A DNA stretch of 32,191 bases from Hyphococcus sp. (GTDB lineage: Bacteria > Pseudomonadota > Alphaproteobacteria > Caulobacterales > Parvularculaceae): NCBI GenBank assembly GCA_021776245.1, contig JAJFGF010000071.1:1-32191 (forward strand). Direction: 5' to 3'. The notes beneath the pieces were generated by a model. The model saw only the letters and a list, made by a program, of their open reading frames with translations. It was not told the origin of the DNA and searched no databases. Of the stretch, positions 29,689-32,191 are shown piece after piece. Position 1 is the first letter of the stretch, and each line of letters begins with the position of its first letter. The position numbers were made by a program, and so were the translations under genes.

Positions 29689-30468
29689 CTATTTTTTCTT
29701 GCGCGGTTGCGTAATGCCGTCGGTGCGGATGTCATCGGCAAGCTGGTCCAGTGTATCGCCGCCGCCTTGTCCCACATAGCGCGCCGTGATCACAATGCGG
29801 CTGCCGGGCTGCTTTTTTGCAGCGATTGAATGATATAAAAAGCCCGCATCATGGAGCGGCTGCGGCGCCTGATAGAATTTCTTATTGTCGTTGAGCTTTT
29901 CTAGTTCCGCGTTCAGCACCCGGCGCACGATAAATTCCAGCGGCAGAAATTGCGACAATCCCGTTTGCTCGTCGATCGAAAATGCCTTGAGCCGCGTCTG
30001 CAGCCTGCCGTTTTCAACATAGGGCTCAAGCGTCACATCAACTGTGCCGCCTTCGCGCGCGATGCGGCCCGGCTCGCCTTTGCCGTTCCAGCCGCAATTC
30101 CACACTTCAAGCTCAAGCGCGAGGGCAAAGCGGATCGCATCAGCCGGAAATTCGATCAGCGGGTCGCCCGCGCTCCAGCGCTCGCCGCAGCGTTCCCGAT
30201 GGGTCACGATCCAGATTTCAAGATCGCGCTCAGTTTCAGTGATGAAGTCTGTCACGTCGGTCACCAGCGCGATATTCAGATCGCCCTGATGCGCCGCCGC
30301 CATATCCGCGTAAAATGCGATGTCGGCGACAACCCAGCGCCCGCCGAGATTGACCCGTGTGGCTTCGTCGTAAAACGCCTCATAGCCTGCCGGCGCCTGA
30401 GCGCTCGCGCCGGGGAGTGCAAACCCCGCCAGGAAAAACGCTGAAGCCGAAACCAGTTTATTGTGCAT
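29689..30468 (-). CDS. Exported protein of unknown function
   Basis: This 259-residue protein starts at ATG 30468, with GGGGA 5 bases before it; ATG codons at 30474 and 30489 are in frame but fit the ribosome binding site less well. A signal peptide (MHNKLVSASAFFLAGFALPG, cut near SAQA) marks it for the periplasm. The mature part is mixed alpha/beta with three cysteine positions (in RERCGERW and EVWNCGWNG), and no motif I recognise; the C-terminus is basic (TQPRKKK). It heads a minus-strand group with the cupin and SDR genes and is divergent from the class V aminotransferase-fold gene. Confidence 0.75.
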   Translation of the reverse strand: MHNKLVSASAFFLAGFALPGASAQAPAGYEAFYDEATRVNLGGRWVVADIAFYADMAAAHQGDLNIALVTDVTDFITETERDLEIWIVTHRERCGERWSAGDPLIEFPADAIRFALALELEVWNCGWNGKGEPGRIAREGGTVDVTLEPYVENGRLQTRLKAFSIDEQTGLSQFLPLEFIVRRVLNAELEKLNDNKKFYQAPQPLHDAGFLYHSIAAKKQPGSRIVITARYVGQGGGDTLDQLADDIRTDGITQPRKKK

Positions 30469-30651
30469 TGTCATCCCCGTTTTCCCCAATCGCCCTCACT
30501 GCGCGCCCATAACCCTACACGATAAAACAGCTGCTGGAAGATCAAGTGTGGGCAGGGGGCGGCGGCTTATGCCGGCGGGTCTTGCGCCCCAACTTGTTTA
30601 TTGTCAGCAGGTCCGACATGTTGCCGCCATCGCAGATATCAGGCCCCCCCC

Positions 30652-31878
30652 ATGCAACTCGATAATGATTTCGTCCGCGCTCAGTTTCCCGCATTTTCCG
30701 AACCCTCGCTGGAAGGCCAGGCGTTTTTTGAAAATGCCGGAGGGTCTTATGCGTGCACCCAAGTGATCGACCGCCTCACGCGGTTTTACCGCGAGCGAAA
30801 GGTGCAGCCCTATTACGCGTTCGAAGCGTCGCGCCTTGGCGGCGAGGAAATGGATGAGGCGCGCGCGCGCCTTGCGGCGATCATGAGCGTTGACACCGAC
30901 GAAGTTTCCTTTGGCCCCTCAACAACGCAAAACACTTATGTGCTGGCCCATGCCTTCGGCCAGTTGCTTGAAACAGGCGACGCCATCATCGTCACCAATC
31001 AGGACCATGAAGCAAACAGCGGCCCGTGGCGGCGGCTGGCGGAACGCGGCGTCGACATTCGCGAATGGACGCTTGACCCCGACACCGGTCATCTGCCGCT
31101 TGGCGGTTTAAAAAATCTCCTCGACGAAAAAGTAAAGCTCGTCTGCTTTCCTCATTGTTCCAATGTGGTCGCGGAAATTAATCCGGTTGCAGAGATTTGC
31201 GCGCTGGCGCGCAGCATTGGCGCTTACACATGCGTTGACGGCGTTTCCTACGCGCCCCACGGGCTTCCCAATGTGGACGCGCTCGGCCCCGATATTTATC
31301 TCTTCTCGTCTTATAAAACCTATGGCCCCCATCAGGGGGTGATGGTTCTCCGCCGCGCACTGGGCGAGGCGCTGCCGAACCAGGGGCATTTTTTCAATGC
31401 CGACACATTATACAAACGATTTACCCCCGCCGGCCCGGACCATGCGCAAGTGGCCGCCTGCGCCGGCATGGCTGATTATGTGGATGCGCTGCATGCGCAT
31501 CATGGCGGCGCAAGCGGCGCCAGCGAAACTGACAAGGGCGCGTTCGTGCATGATCTGATGCGCAGCCATGAAAAGAAACTGTTACAGCCGCTGCTGGACT
31601 ATTTGGGCGACAAAAATTCCGTGCGCCTGATCGGTCCGCGCCTGGCGGAAATGCGCGCGCCGACCGTGGCGATAATTGCAAAAGAACCGGCCGCTGTGGT
31701 CGCCGAAAAGCTCACCGCCAAAGGCATTATGGCTGGTAATGGTGATTTTTACGGCGTGCGCTGTTTAAAGGCGCAAGGTGTCGATGTTGACCACGGCGCC
31801 CTGCGCGTCAGCTTTGTGCATTATACGTCGGAGGTGGAAGTCGCGAAACTGATCGAGAGTTTGGATGAAGTTCTTTGA
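30652..31878 (+). CDS. Class V aminotransferase-fold PLP enzyme (cysteine-desulfurase-like, VC1184 type)
   Basis: This 408-residue protein has the fold-type I PLP architecture of class V aminotransferases. K222 in FSSYKTYGPHQGV is the likely Schiff-base lysine, D196 in CVDGVSYAPHG contacts the pyridine nitrogen and H119 (NQDHEAN) stacks on the ring. The opening FFENAGGSYACTQVIDRL resembles the cysteine-desulfurase-like VC1184 subfamily. The catalytic-cysteine loop of true desulfurases is not evident, so the reaction could be another PLP lyase or transaminase step. I start at ATG 30652, which begins the conserved sequence; a TTG at 30601 gives 17 unlikely residues. It is divergent from the exported-protein/cupin/SDR group and may belong with it functionally. 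Confidence 0.85.
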   Translation: MQLDNDFVRAQFPAFSEPSLEGQAFFENAGGSYACTQVIDRLTRFYRERKVQPYYAFEASRLGGEEMDEARARLAAIMSVDTDEVSFGPSTTQNTYVLAHAFGQLLETGDAIIVTNQDHEANSGPWRRLAERGVDIREWTLDPDTGHLPLGGLKNLLDEKVKLVCFPHCSNVVAEINPVAEICALARSIGAYTCVDGVSYAPHGLPNVDALGPDIYLFSSYKTYGPHQGVMVLRRALGEALPNQGHFFNADTLYKRFTPAGPDHAQVAACAGMADYVDALHAHHGGASGASETDKGAFVHDLMRSHEKKLLQPLLDYLGDKNSVRLIGPRLAEMRAPTVAIIAKEPAAVVAEKLTAKGIMAGNGDFYGVRCLKAQGVDVDHGALRVSFVHYTSEVEVAKLIESLDEVL

Positions 31879-31930
31879 TTGCCTTTGTTCCTAAAGACGA
31901 GGAGACATACTAACTAAAAAACCCAGAACC

Positions 31931-31982
31931 CGGTCATCCCGGCGAAAGCCGGGATCCAGCGGCAGTTCGCTATCAACGGATC
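31931..31982 (+). repeat. TCATCCCGGCGAAAGCCGGGATCCA hairpin repeat, copy C
   Basis: GGTCATCCCGGCGAAAGCC continues to GGGATCCAGCGGCAGTTCGC and then ATCAACGGAT. It shares the hairpin with copies A and B and the right flank with copy B (CCAGCGGC-GTTCGC--TCAAC-GAT). It lies 52 bases after the aminotransferase-fold gene. Confidence 0.85.
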
Positions 31983-32092
31983 GAGTTTTCAAATTATTGC
32001 GGTGAGTGTGCTGCCCGGATCCGAAACGCTGTGACGGCTTATTGCCCACCGCAGTCTGGATCCCTGTGTATTGGATGCATGCTATAGATGCT

Positions 32093-32156
32093 GCGGGAAG
32101 GAGGCCGTTGGATTCCTGGTCTTTGAAGACCGTAAGCCGGCTTGGCCCCTTCCCGC
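32093..32156. repeat. Nested inverted repeat, possible mobile-element edge or structured RNA
   Basis: Arms GCGGGAAGGAGGCC (32093-32106) and GGCCCCTTCCCGC (32144-32156) pair over 13 positions with one bulged base. Inside sits a second stem, GGTCTT (32118-32123) and AAGACC (32126-32131). The result is a stem with a terminal hairpin. It may be the start of an insertion element or a non-coding RNA, but the window ends 35 bases later, so it cannot be assigned. Confidence 0.4.
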
Positions 32157-32191
32157 GTAGATTACCATCAACCTGAACAGTTGCACGAGGC

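Larger units (their letters stand above)
31879..32191. other. Repeat-filled, gene-free right end of the window
   Basis: These 313 bases contain no supported gene. They hold hairpin repeat copy C (31931-31982), a decayed relative of the 21596 repeat (TGGATCCCTGTGTATTGGAT, then GCATGCTATAGATGCTGCGG, about 32057-32095) and a nested inverted repeat (32093-32156). Confidence 0.6.

Overview
The window reads as chromosomal DNA of an alphaproteobacterium. The evidence is moderately high G+C, predominantly Gram-negative envelope proteins (signal peptides, a CsgG-type protein, a probable outer-membrane barrel) and a composite 'AGAGCATTTCC...AACCGGTTCGCGTGAAG' palindromic repeat (4982-5122) of a type scattered through alphaproteobacterial genomes. 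I lean to a marine Parvularculales/Hyphomonadaceae-like lineage, but that is an impression, not a proof. No rRNA, tRNA, CRISPR array or complete transposon is visible.

Left part (1-4947): an Lrp/AsnC regulator is divergent from a two-gene operon for a branched-chain-type 2-oxoacid dehydrogenase (fused E1 alpha-beta, then lipoyl E2), the layout of BkdR and bkd. A Crp/Fnr regulator with a cAMP-type binding cassette converges on it.

Central part (4982-18912): an envelope gene neighbourhood. On the minus strand lie a CsgG-like protein and an 841-residue exported protein built of helical modules bracketed by cysteines. Divergent from them are a FecR-like protein, a CHASE2-class III adenylate cyclase and a Tat-type M48 peptidase. 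A further minus-strand group holds a membrane-anchored decapeptide-repeat protein, an exported HExxH/beta-propeller/beta-barrel fusion and a PrsW-family intramembrane protease. Two palindromes of form CTGTG-N8-CACAG resemble Crp sites and lie in the divergent csgG/fecR promoter region and before a 61-codon small membrane protein. A cyclase, a cAMP-competent regulator and matching operators in one stretch suggest a locally wired cAMP-controlled surface system, which is the most interesting hypothesis here.

Right part (19486-31878): a double-CDGSH/bicupin protein with a glycerate-kinase-like P-loop kinase; an indolepyruvate ferredoxin oxidoreductase operon (iorA, iorB) with a MarR regulator and a cyclase/isatin-hydrolase-family enzyme, suggesting aryl-pyruvate or indole-ring catabolism; a PD40 propeller protein; a GIY-YIG nuclease set among copies of a 'TCATCCCGGCGAAAGCCGGGATCCA' hairpin repeat; then a small minus-strand group (exported protein, cupin, SDR lacking the YxxxK motif) divergent from a class V aminotransferase-fold enzyme. 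The last 300 bases hold only repeats and a nested inverted repeat that may be the edge of a mobile element.
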